In this document: positions 55,024 to 64,000 of the stretch, piece after piece
Layout of the letters: each line of letters begins with the position of its first letter
Position numbering within the stretch: the stretch's first letter is position 1
From: Odontocerum albicorne
Taxonomy: Eukaryota > Arthropoda > Insecta > Trichoptera > Odontoceridae
Length of the DNA: 64,000 bases
Reading direction: 5' to 3'
Assembly (NCBI GenBank): GCA_949825065.1
Contig: OX463846.1
Coordinates: forward strand, 7,893,366-7,957,365
Made by a program: the position numbers and the translations under genes
The notes under the pieces: generated by a model
Databases searched by the model: none
Told to the model about the DNA's origin: nothing
Seen by the model: the letters and a program-made list of their open reading frames with translations, nothing else

Positions 55024-55608
55024 TCCTTCCCTGTGATGTGTAACTAGTACACATTGCTTCTTAAAACATTAATATCTTTATAAATATAATAAATACTGGG
55101 TTCAGATTTTAGGTATTCCTCCGTAATACATTTACGCATTGAATGAAAAAAATAATATTAATAATAATTAGCACTTATCGGCCACATCAGAGATATTTTG
55201 TGAAAATCGGGAATAAATTCACCAATATAATCAAACGTGTGCCAGTGTGTGACGTAGGTATATTCATTCTAAAAAACCGCTATAGTTGAGGAAGCGACGC
55301 TATTCACGTCTCACTCTCACTCTACTTCGGTATATGGGAACGCAAGAAATAGAATCTCAGTTCACTCGCTTCAGTAGCTTTCGGCAGACATTTTGAGGGG
55401 GTTGCATTGTCCGTTTTGTGAACGTTGGCCGATGGTTTTTTCATGTTTTCAGCAATTAAATTTCAATTATTATCACTTTTGATTTCAAATTTAAATAATT
55501 TATGCGATTGGCTATGAATATTCTTATTTTTCCGATTTAAAATTGCTCATGTGTATTGAATACACAGTACCGGAACGTTTGGATTTTTTTATCACAGGAA
55601 GGGAAAAG
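55024..55608. mobile_element. piggyBac-like MITE, copy 1
   Basis: The ~590-bp sequence from CCTTCCCTGTGATGTG to ATCACAGGAAGGGAAAAG matches 61222-61814 over its whole length, differing by substitutions and small indels. The right end is followed by TTAA (55609-55612); the left TTAA is not preserved. No coding frame. Confidence 0.75.
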
Positions 55609-56516
55609 TTAAAGAGGAACAAAAAAAAGAAGAAAAATAAATTGCCTCGGCACAGCTTCGCTTTCTAATCAAATTGATGTTGTAATAGCGAGAGGGTCGT
55701 GGACTACGAGGTCCGGCAACGACGATAAGACATCATAAGTATATATTTTTTGATATATAAATATGTTTATATGTCTATTGGAACAAGTGGATCGTCTCTT
55801 TAAAATTCATGGGTGTCTATCAATCCACAAAGACGCTTGTTAAGGTTAATGTTAACATTTTTTAATCACAAGATTTAACTTTTTTCTCCCTTTGCTGATT
55901 TTATTTTCTTAGTCTTCTGATTTTTCTATTTCAACGTATTTTAATGTTGTGGTCGATATTGATTTTTAAATGCGCTAAAACTATTAATATATTGATTTAA
56001 TTTTATTTTTAATTATTATTTTATTCTAATTGTATGCAACTGTCCTTTTTATTTCACATGAATATCAAGAGTGACGCTCTGTGTGATACGGTACGGGTGG
56101 CCCGTCTTGAGGTGGTCCCGTCCCGTATTTGTATATTTACAATGTATATTTACATTGTATATTGTTCAAATTTTGTAAGAATTTTGACTTGTGTACTTGC
56201 GTTCTTAAGTGTCGTTTAATTTTTTATTGTGATTTATTTTTCGAATATTTGTATTTACTTAAGAATGAAACGCTCAGCACTTATATTTTTAAAGTTTTGT
56301 TTTAAAGTACATTGTGATGAATAAATAAATATAATAATTGTTGAAGAGCGATGCCGAGAAATATTATTTTATTATACTGGTAAATACTACTGCAAGTGGA
56401 TAGCCAACAACACTAGTACACATCTAGCGCTTGCGAATATTGCTGCCCGAAGAACTCATTTAATAAACTTTATTTTGAACATCATCTAGTAATAAAACCG
56501 AAACAACCGTCACTTC
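55609..56516. other. No gene seen
   Basis: AT-rich, with a G+C-richer patch at 55645-55730. A frame at 56034-56219 is not convincing. Confidence 0.4.
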
Positions 56517-56524
56517 AACTAGGC

Positions 56525-57298
56525 CAGAGGTCGGCAAACCGCGGCTCTTTTCATAGGCATGTGCGAATCTTCAACTCCAGCGTCACCTCCACTCCGCAAC
56601 CTCATCAGAAGAGCATGAACACGGCCGCCGGACAAACACAAACGGCACAATCGCAATGCATATTCTCTACCTGCGTAAAGAAATAATAGAAACATTTCCT
56701 GAAAAAATGGTTGATGTAATGAACTTCGTAATCAAGGTAACTACGAGTAACAGCACCTCGGCCAAACCACTCTATCATCACCAATTGAACTAGCATTTGA
56801 CATTCTTACAATCTTGGGTTCTACCTATTTATGTGAACAAACATTATCTTCCATGAATCAAATAAAAAATAAGCCAAGAAGCAAATTAACCGACGATAAT
56901 GTATAATCATGCCTAAAATTTAAAACAAGTAGTTACTTGCCAGACAAAGCAAAGCTTTCGAAAGCGATGCGAGGTCACCGTTCTAACTAGTAAACTTTAC
57001 AAAGCCCAAAAAGTGTTTAATAAGTGTTTAATTATTTAGGTTTTCTTGTTTTATAAGCAGTGCATTGAGCTACTGAAGCTTATAACTCTCATTTGTAATA
57101 TTTTATTCTTCTAAGTAGCCTACTATTATGAATTTATAGTGAATTTGAGTTTTAAATTAAAATCTGGATTTTATCTCGTTGTTTTTTTTTTCGTCATTAA
57201 ATTTATATAGCTACAGTGAAACTTTACGTTGCGGCTCTATAGAAATGCTGAGATTTTGTTATTTTGGCTCTTCTTACTAGAAAGTCTGCCAACCCCTG
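56525..57298 (+). mobile_element. hAT element remnant
   Basis: Inverted ends CAGAGGTCGGCAAAC (left) and GTCTGCCAACCCCTG (right) differ at three positions. Flanking AACTAGGC (56517-56524) and AACTAGGG (57299-57306) form a 7/8 target duplication. A transposase C-terminal remnant lies at 56796-56990. At 774 bp it is an internally deleted copy. Confidence 0.85.
56796..56990 (+). pseudogene. hAT transposase C-terminal remnant
   Basis: The frame FDILTILGSTYLCEQTLSSM, then NQIKNKPRSKLTDDNV, a TAA stop, and SCLKFKTSSYLPDKAKLSKA is the hAT family C-terminal dimerisation region (STY-CE--FS-M, then RS-LTD-N). The variant resembles the ZBED/GTF2IRD2-like group. One internal stop (TAA) and loss of everything upstream make it non-functional. 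Confidence 0.85.
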
Positions 57299-57306
57299 AA
57301 CTAGGG

Positions 57307-57984
57307 CATGTAGGTTCGCAACTTTAAAGTTTATAATTAAACACTGTATTTTTAAGTTATGCTGAGAAACGTATAATAGAATTTCAATTCCTTCTAAGAG
57401 AAATTATTCATTTCCGTTTATCCTATTTAACCTGTGGTTGCTCGTAAAACTCTGAAGAATGTAAAATAAATCTATGCCTTCGAAAAGTTTCAGACTTTAA
57501 AATTCGGCATAAATTTCCAAGTTTGCTACAGTGTTCCGCCAATATATTTAAAGTGAATATTTTTCTGTTGGTATTGATTTCGTAAACCTGCCAAGTCAGT
57601 TCTCGTAAATAGGATACTTATTTCATATTTTCTAGAATATTTTTTTTTAAACCAATGACGTAAGTAGACGAGTATTTCAGTTCGAGACGAGAAGACAAAG
57701 ACGAGTATTTCAGTTCGAGATAAGAAAACTCATTTCTGGAAAAAAAATTAAATGAAATGTAAAGAATATTGTTTTCAATTATATCTATTGCGACTGTTTG
57801 TTGTAAAATTTACAAATGGCAAGATTATTGTATTATGAGCTATAGTACCACTAAACAAAGGAAAGGTTGCAATAATGGAATGTGGAAATTACAGAACCAT
57901 ATTTTTACTAAGTGTTGGAGAAAACAATATGAAAAATGTTTGATAGAAAGAAAGAAAAAACGACTGAAATCAATGTATGAAAGG
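57307..57984. other. No gene; 33-bp tandem duplication
   Basis: AT-rich. agacgagtatttcagttcgaga occurs at about 57667 and 57699 (two ~33-bp units). A basic 77-codon frame at 57769-58002 precedes LINE remains and is not assigned. Confidence 0.4.
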
Positions 57985-58720
57985 CTCAAAGTAACTTTTT
58001 AAGAGGAAAAAAATGCATGGGTGCGATTTTCTTTGCGCATGCTTGTAGAAAAAATATATGGTAAAAAGTTAGAAAAGTGTATTGTGCTTTTGTGGTCATG
58101 GAAAAAGCATATGACCATGAAAAAAAATTGAAGAGAAAGACCAGAGAGTGAATGCTATGAAATTTAAAGTAATGGTAAAATAAACGCATGAAAGGAAAGT
58201 AAATGAGGTATTTAGATGGGCAATTTAAGATAAGAATGAATTGAGAAATTAAGCTACTAAAGTAGTATTGTCTCAAATGATAGAAGAGAGGTGTTGAACT
58301 TTGTGTAGTGGTAGGAAACAAAGTCAATGGCGCACTAAAATAGAATTACTCGAACCGCACACTAAGGATGATCGTTCATTACAGTATTGTTTTAGAACCA
58401 TCTTTCATGAATGAGAGTGAAATCTTTCATGAATGAGAGTGAAATGGAGCAGAAGTATGTGAGCTGAGAAGAATACACATGGGATGATAATGTTTGACAG
58501 AATATGGTATGAATGTAAACTTAAGGCTGATAGTGAATAATATGAAAAAGAGCACTCTGGGATAGTTGGGACACGTGGAACGAAAAAGTAAGAAAGACTC
58601 AAAAAAAAAATATAGATCGCAAACGTGTTAGAGGAAGATCAAGGAGAGTAACATAAGGTTGGATTATTTAATGGAATTTTAAAAGAAGGAAAAGTAAGGA
58701 AACAAATCAAAAAACTTCGA
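57985..58720 (+). pseudogene. LINE reverse transcriptase remnant, RT core and C-terminus
   Basis: Broken frames show a decayed RT motif A region (VEKIYGKKLEKCIV, then WKKHMTM where related proteins have D-EKA-D), a later RREVLNFV stretch, and from 58440 the C-terminal GDE--N-- pattern through GRGRSR-KVT and ILKEGKVR. It is the only copy of the scattered LINE group here that reaches into the RT core. Many stops and frameshifts. Confidence 0.55.
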
Positions 58721-58959
58721 TACACACAAAACGCAAATATAGATAATGAAAAGAAATAAACAAAAAAATTATAAGTTAACGTCACAAGGAAGATGGAAAA
58801 TAGTAAACAATAATCATGTTTGAAGAAAAACATGTTTTCACTTAAGTGAATATAATATTTTTCAAGTCGCAATTTGAAGCAAGCCAATATGGGGGAAAAT
58901 CTTACAGCAGCCGGTAATAAGTTTGCAATTGCGACAGCATGGGCAGTAAAAGAGAATGA

Positions 58960-59085
58960 TAAGATGGCGTAATGAACTAGACACGCCAAAGACAATCTCA
59001 GCTTGAGCGTTGCCCAAATCCATGACTGGAAAGGCGCTGAACATTTATGACGAGATATTGAGGGGCTGTGGAACAGTTTAGGATT
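58960..59085 (-). mobile_element. LINE-2 RT fragment
   Basis: The reverse complement matches the segment of copies A and D around cagcgtctttccaatcatgg and gcgctacgctcaaacagag, with about 20% differences. Small and old. Confidence 0.6.
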
Positions 59086-59224
59086 TCGAACATTAAATAA
59101 TACATATTTAAATTTTAGTGTACATCAATTCAAGTATGAACATCATGATTTATTGACGATCACTGATTCCCGGAATTTCTTATTTTTAACAATTATTTTA
59201 TATATGTAATATCCACCCATTCTG

Positions 59225-59465
59225 TCGTGTAGCTTATGACTGAGCATCGTAACTCCCATGATACCCTCTGCTGGATCATCTCCATCAATTCCTGTATTCC
59301 GCGGCTCGAAGGGCAGTTGTTAAGGGTAGTCCAATTGCATATCTCGCTGGTCAGTCCAACGCATTGGGATTCTTTCTCTTGTGCGTCATCTATCCACGCC
59401 TCCAGTCATCACAAACCACTCGAAACTGTATTCATGGCCACGAACAATGTGTCCAAAGAAACGAA
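59225..59465 (-). pseudogene. LINE C-terminal remnant
   Basis: In shifting frames, the minus strand gives RIPMRWTDQ, then LPLTTALRAAEYRN and GYHGSYDAQS before a stop, the same type of ending as 63640-64000 (RWTDQ-RDA-GLP). It borders the 108-bp tandem array. Confidence 0.55.
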
Positions 59466-59899
59466 GGATTTGTGGAAGGATATTGTTGACAATTTGTTGG
59501 TGGATTCTCAGTTTTTAGAGAATAGAGACTTTAGTTCATCTTGCTGCCCATGGATATATAGTGTTATATGATTAGATTTGCGGAAGGATATTGTTGACAA
59601 TTTGTTGGTGGATTCTCAGTTTTTAGAGAATAGAGGCGTTAGTTCATCTTGCTGCCCTTGGATATATAGTGTTATATGATTAGATTTGTGGAAGGATGTT
59701 GTTGACAATTTGTTGGTGGATTCTCAGTTTTTAGAGAATAGAGGCGTTAGTTCATCTTGCTGCCCATGGATATATAGTGTTATGTGATTAGATTTGTGGA
59801 AGTATATTGTTGACAATTTGTTGGTGGATTCTCAGTTTTTAGAGAATAGAGGCATTAGTTCATCTTGCTGCCCATGGATATATAGTGTTATATGATTAG
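59466..59899. repeat. 108-bp tandem repeat, 4 copies
   Basis: ggaaggatattgttgacaa recurs at 59474, 59582, 59690 and 59798, exactly 108 bp apart, each followed by cagtttttagagaatagag and a ccatggatatatagtg block. Units differ at only a few bases, so expansion was recent. Confidence 0.97.
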
Positions 59900-60435
59900 G
59901 TTAGTCTTGAAATCAACACAAAGAGATTTTTTAAAATTATAAATGAACAGCATCTGTAAAATACTTTCGAGGTAAATTAAAATCTATTGCAGTTATTTTG
60001 CATTCAAATCCATGCAGTTCTCAATAGATAATTGACAAATGCGTTCCATTATATCGCAAACTCCGCAGCAAACCTTTCAATTGGCATGTCTTCTTTCTTA
60101 TGCTACAGCCAAACTACAAACAATATTTTATTTGAATATTATTTTTATTGACCATATACTGACTTCCAGAGCTATAATATATTCCCTCATATGCAAGTAA
60201 ACTATCAAAAAACTCATTAAAGAGTTGAAAAGTATGTCTCTTATTAACATATGATAATAGAACACTGCGTGTTTGTCTATTTGATGGTAAGTGTGTGCAT
60301 CTTTTGATTATAATTTTGTATAAATCATTTAATGTTAATACTTTTTAGCGTCTTGTGTTTTGTATTGATGCGTACTAAATTTTTTAAATATAATTTTAAA
60401 AGGGCAAATTCAATCGTATATTGTAAGAAAATAAA
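59900..60435. other. No gene seen
   Basis: AT-rich spacer. Confidence 0.4.
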
Positions 60436-60840
60436 ATAAAACCACTTCTACTTCGTCTCGCCTCCCGTCGACGTATCTTGAAAACTGGAACAATTCGACA
60501 ACAGGCCGATAGCCGCGAAATACCGGCCCAGTTTAACGGAGCGTTCCATAAAATTAGGCATCTTGTGGAGGAGCCGATGGGGAGTAATTACCTGGTTTTT
60601 CCCACTTTTGAAAAAAGTGGTGCATTTTGAATAGAATTAGATCGTAAGGGGCCGCATTGCATATGTTATGCACAGATGGGTCCTTTCAGAGTAGCCTTTC
60701 TGTGAGTATGGGGATATTCAGACAATCGACCTCATCTGGAGCAGTTTTCAGTTATATTCGTTTATTGGAGGCGCGCAAGAACTGCAAAGGTTACCACCAG
60801 ATATTGTAACAACTGGAGAGGACATATTGTTCATTGTACA
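60436..60840 (+). pseudogene. Open frame with TGA-only interruptions, unrecognised
   Basis: The frame is open from about 60424 and interrupted only by TGA at 60628-60630 and 60703-60705, with another at 60844-60846; it then runs on in the same frame into the RTE-like C-terminus. It has high local G+C and protein-like segments (RILKTGTIRQQADSREIPAQ, HKIRHLVEEPMGSNYLVF, RKGPHCICYAQMGPFRVAF). I do not recognise it as part of an RTE protein. It is either a decayed coding unit or chance. Confidence 0.25.
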
Positions 60841-60846
60841 AAATGA

Positions 60847-61094
60847 AATTGGCAGGTGTATTGCCTAACACATGATAGATGCACAGATGATAGATGGACC
60901 CAGAGAGTGTTAGAGTGGCGCCCAAGACAGGGAAGAAGAAGTGTGAGCCGTCCTCAGACACGGTGGTCAGACTGCATTAGAAGAGTGGCCAGGAGCAACT
61001 GGAAACTATGTGCCCAGGAAAGAGAAGAATGGAGGAGGAGAGGGGAGGCCAATGTTCAACTTTGGACGGAGACGGGCTGATGATGATGATGATT
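60847..61094 (+). pseudogene. RTE-like LINE C-terminus with (TGA)n tail
   Basis: The frame CTDDRWTQRVLEWRPRQGRR, then SRPQTRWSDCIRRVA, and EREEWRRRGEANVQLW before the stop is the diagnostic end of RTE-clade reverse transcriptases (RRV-EWRPR, GRP-TRW-DD, EW---GEA-VQ-W). It is followed at once by TGATGATGATGATGA, the microsatellite 3' end typical of RTE elements. Only the last ~75 codons were inserted. Confidence 0.85.
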
Positions 61095-61221
61095 GCCTAA
61101 CAGCAATATTTTCCAATGAATATCATAGGGTTAACACATCGTCAACTGGTTGAAAGGTTACAACATTTTAAGTTTTGTGAATGATTTGAAACCGTCAGAA
61201 ATACAAACGATTCGTTGTTAA

Positions 61222-61814
61222 CCCTTTTTTCCCTGTGATGTGTAACTAGTACCCATTGCTTCAAAACACTTAATTATCTCTATAAATATAATAAATACTG
61301 GGTTCAGATTTTAGGTATTCCTCCGAAATACATTTACGCATTGAATGAATAAATAGTATTAATAATAATTAGCACTTATCGGCCACATCAAAGATATTTT
61401 GTGAAAATCGAGAATAAATTCACCAAAACAATCAAACGTGTGCCAGTGTACGACGTAGGTATATTCAATAAATAAAAAAACCGCTATGGGTGAAGAAGCG
61501 ATGCTATTCACTTCTCACTCTCACTCTACTTCGATATATGGGAACGCAAGAAATAGAATCTCAGTTCACCCGCTTCTCTCGCTTCAGTAGCTCTCGGGCA
61601 TCCATTTGAGGTGGTCTCTTCGCCCGTTTTGTGAACGTCGGCTGATGTTTTTTTCATGTTTTCAGCAATTAAATTTCAATTATTATAACTTTTGACTGTG
61701 AATTTTATTAATTTAAGCGATTGGCTATGAATATTCTTATTTTTCCGATTTCATATGTGTATTGAATACACAGCACCGGAACGTTTGGATTTTTTTAGCA
61801 CAGGAAACGAAAGG
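61222..61814. mobile_element. piggyBac-like MITE, copy 2
   Basis: 593 bp between TTAA at 61218-61221 and 61815-61818. Ends are imperfect inverted repeats: left CCCTTTTTTCCCTGTGATG, right (reverse complement) CCTTTCGTTTCCTGTGCT. TTAA targets and C/T-rich CCC ends are hallmarks of the piggyBac superfamily. No transposase; the interior has only short frames. Copy 1 is at 55024-55608, same orientation. Confidence 0.82.
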
Positions 61815-61856
61815 TTAAATAAACTCGTTTATCACTAGACCACCTGCCTTGTTTAA

Positions 61857-61998
61857 CGTTTTCTACCATGTGACAATAATCTTTTCAGAGGTTTGAAATG
61901 AAAACCATACTGTTAACCTTTTAAAAAAATTAAATGCCAACAAGAATCGAACCCGCAACCTTCACATTGTCTTGTCAACTTGGTCACAGAGGTCGTCG
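61857..61998 (-). mobile_element. SINE1 copy, decayed
   Basis: The reverse complement gives GACCTCTGTGACCAAGTTG, GGTTGCGGGTTCGATTC (box B), a TTTAATTTTTTTAAAAGG run, AACAGTATGGTTTTCA and a degraded LINE-like end. Confidence 0.7.
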
Positions 61999-62159
61999 AT
62001 ACGACTACAATTCTTCTTTACTACTCCTACAAACACTTTTTTATCAATATTTCAAATTAAATATCGCATTTGACACATCAAGACAGACAGACCCGACATA
62101 TAAATTGACAGCTGAATGTCTAAATTATAAGATGTTCACTTGTGACTTTTATTTTTAGT

Positions 62160-62335
62160 GAACTGTAAATCAGGACGGGAAAAGAATGAATTATTTAAAT
62201 TTTGTAATAAAATGATTACAATGCGCTTCTCGTGTAATTTACAAAAATCAAAATGATGTGACATCTGTGAATACTAAGCAAAACTATCTTAATTATTATC
62301 GACAAAAATGTGATATTTTATATTTTTCTTAGTTG
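62160..62335 (+). repeat. Old dispersed repeat, copy 3
   Basis: Matches 47130-47290 (atcaaaatgatg.gacatctgt, aattattatcgac). After the SINE1 insertion the homology resumes at 62560-62600 (gatagatcttggtaattattattat), matching 935-975. Confidence 0.6.
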
Positions 62336-62530
62336 AAACGATCTCCATGATCTAGTTGTTAGAACGCTCGCATTCCAACCAGGGGACTACGCGTACGATT
62401 TTCGGAGGAACACAATTTTTTTTTAATTAAGAGGTTACAGTCTGGATTACACCTCAGGCTTGTTTAACATATTTTTAGTTGTTTGGAAGAGATTACAACA
62501 AGGTAATAAGCCCACCAGGTTGTACTGTAT
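62336..62530 (+). mobile_element. SINE1 copy, nested
   Basis: GATCTCCATGATCTAGTTG head, a decayed box B (gtacgattttcgg), CAGTCTGGATTACACCTCAGG, TTTAGTTGTTTGGAAGAG and the LINE-2-like CAAGGTAATAAGCCCACCAGG. It sits inside the dispersed repeat, so it is the younger of the two. Confidence 0.75.
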
Positions 62531-62589
62531 AAACAAAAATGAAATACAATACATCAAAGCATTCCGGATAGATCTTGGTAATTATTATT

Positions 62590-62665
62590 ATAATATATAT
62601 ACGAGTATATCATCAAGCCGTTTCCCTGTAGAGGTAAGCTGAGAAAATTTTGATATCGTGAAACA
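62590..62665 (-). pseudogene. LINE C-terminal end scrap
   Basis: The reverse complement (cacgatatcaaaattttctc, cttacctctacagggaaac) corresponds to the last codons and stop region (SAYP-GK) of the scattered LINE group. Confidence 0.4.
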
Positions 62666-63639
62666 TATATTTTGTTCCCTCTACGTTCATACAAAGATCC
62701 CCTCGCCATTCATCAAACGTCAGTTTAGCTGGAAAGCCTTTGCATGCCAGCAAACTCACTGGAGAATCTGCCAGCAAAGTAACTGAATCCGATTACGTGC
62801 CTGAAATATTCGTAAGAAGATCGAAGCACACGGGCATGTTTTTTTTCCATCCCTATAGATTCTATTACAACTTCTACTATTTCTATGACTTTTTACTTTC
62901 ATCGCAGTCAGACAATACAAAGCTCTAAATAACAACAAATTTTCAGTTACAAATAAATTAAATTTCTTTTCACCCGGTATTACGAGTGGCATTAATATTC
63001 AAGAGGAGTGCTGGTAAATCGATGTAGATATTTTTCTTCGTAAAATTCCATCTGTGCCAGAGCAATGGTGGCAGGAGGCAGGGGACAGGAGAAGAGGAGA
63101 GGCAGAAATAGAAGAGATAAGATCACAAAGCTAAGCTTTACGCTTTCCTGTCCTACATAATCTGGGAATTTCATCTTCATCTCTTACTGCTAAATTGTAT
63201 GAGAATTTATGGTCGGTTTACTCTTTTTGAAAGCTAACACAAATAAAAGGTAGAACTAATATTGTGATTGTGAAAAGATTTAATCCAGCAAGATAAAAGG
63301 AGGGAAAATATATTATAGATTTATCTCCGAGTTTGTAAATTCCATAATATAAATGGAAACCTCGTAATAAATTACATAGCTAATGGTTGCGAAGGAATCG
63401 AGTTCATTATGTTTTTCATAATAAAGTGCTCATCATAAAAAATAGTAATGCGAAAGTCTGGAGAGATTTATTCAGGCCATTTGAATTGTTTGGTTTATAG
63501 TTACTTTTCTAAAACCGTTTTTTTTTTCATTCAAATGACTTGTTTATATAGTATGTAAAAATAGCATATGAAACACTAAGAATTTCAATTGACAACTATC
63601 AAATTATATGGGTCCAGATTTGCTGTATATCTTTTGACG
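62666..63639. other. No gene seen
   Basis: Mixed AT-rich DNA. Short frames on both strands at 62740-63180 have low-complexity composition and no recognised family. Confidence 0.4.
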
Positions 63640-64000
63640 TGAGAAGAAAATGAGCCTTATTTAGTCTCTCGTCTTCGAAATATTCATGTACGGTGCGGAA
63701 ACTTGGACTCGGACAGCAAACGAGAGACGTAAAATAGATGAATTTGTAATGTAGTGCTCGATTTAGTCATTACGAATTCTAACGTTAACTAACGTCTCCA
63801 TTCTCGAGGAATTGAAAGTCACCAAATGATTGTTGACAATATGCTTTCAGCAAGTCTTCCGATTCTTTGCGCACATTGCTTGTGGCCTAGAAAACAGATT
63901 GCTTGTGGTAACTGGTAGCGTAGAAAAACGACTCACTAGAGGAAAGTCCCAATGCATTAGACTGACCAAGTGAGAGACGCATTTGGATTACCCTTTACAA
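63640..64000 (+). pseudogene. LINE RT C-terminal remnant, runs off window
   Basis: Shifted frames give SLVFEIFMYGAETWTRTAN then RRKIDEFVM, the LYGAETW-motif region after the RT core. Then come a SILEELKVTK segment, LVVTGSVEKRL and a RLTK--RDAFGLPFT end (compare RWTDQ-RDA-GLP). Several frameshifts and stops. It is cut by the window edge. Confidence 0.7.

Noticed and set aside
55024..61818. A 6.8-kb LTR retrotransposon bounded by direct repeats
   Set aside because: The repeats have TTAA flanks and inverted C/T-rich ends, and the DNA between them is hAT, LINE and tandem repeats with no gag-pol.

Overview
This is AT-rich eukaryotic nuclear DNA, most likely from an insect. The mix of piggyBac-like, mariner, hAT and Harbinger-like DNA elements, tRNA-derived SINEs, several LINE families and a Penelope-like element would fit Lepidoptera, but the sequence does not prove that. 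No bacterial gene organisation and no intact host gene are visible. Nearly everything recognisable is mobile-element or tandem-repeat DNA, so the window reads as an intergenic or intronic repeat-rich region. Host coding signal is limited to a few weak candidates: an exon-like frame at 113-307, a 70-codon ORF at 52121-52333, and some unrecognised frames near 10 and 18 kb.

Layout. 0-9.5 kb: fragments of a LINE with a 3' hairpin and TAAATAAA tail ('LINE-2'), a tRNA-derived SINE ('SINE1'), and two inverted arms (4.36-5.62 and 8.65-9.50 kb) enclosing a Penelope palindrome, a second SINE ('SINE2') and a 5'-truncated copy of the full-length LINE ('LINE-1'). 11.6-17.8 kb: Penelope-like 3' ends, one with a degenerate GIY-YIG endonuclease, around a 2.8 kb array of 28 monomers of 100 bp. 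18-31 kb: LINE 3' remnants, a Harbinger-like MITE, and a degenerate minisatellite interrupted by a (TAA)n retroposon and SINE2. 31.6-33.0 kb: a mariner element whose interior is mostly a 171-bp tandem array. 39-46 kb: a full-length non-LTR retrotransposon (41705-45892, minus strand), the only element here with complete catalytic ORFs. 48-50 kb: a hAT MITE with 8-bp target duplication and a LINE-2 copy carrying an insertion. 53-64 kb: LINE-2 with a duplicated 3' UTR, two copies of a ~590-bp piggyBac-like MITE, a decayed hAT, a 108-bp tandem array and RTE-like 3' ends.

How they work together. LINE-1 encodes an ORF1 protein and an endonuclease/reverse transcriptase in one reading frame separated by a single TGA. 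LINE-2 and SINE1 share a roughly 50-nt 3' end with a small stem-loop, suggesting that the LINE-2 machinery mobilised the SINE. The MITEs have no transposase here and would have depended on enzymes encoded elsewhere. Several insertions are nested, which gives a relative order of events (mariner into an older LINE remnant; LINE-2 into the inverted arm; hAT into a 25-bp tandem repeat).
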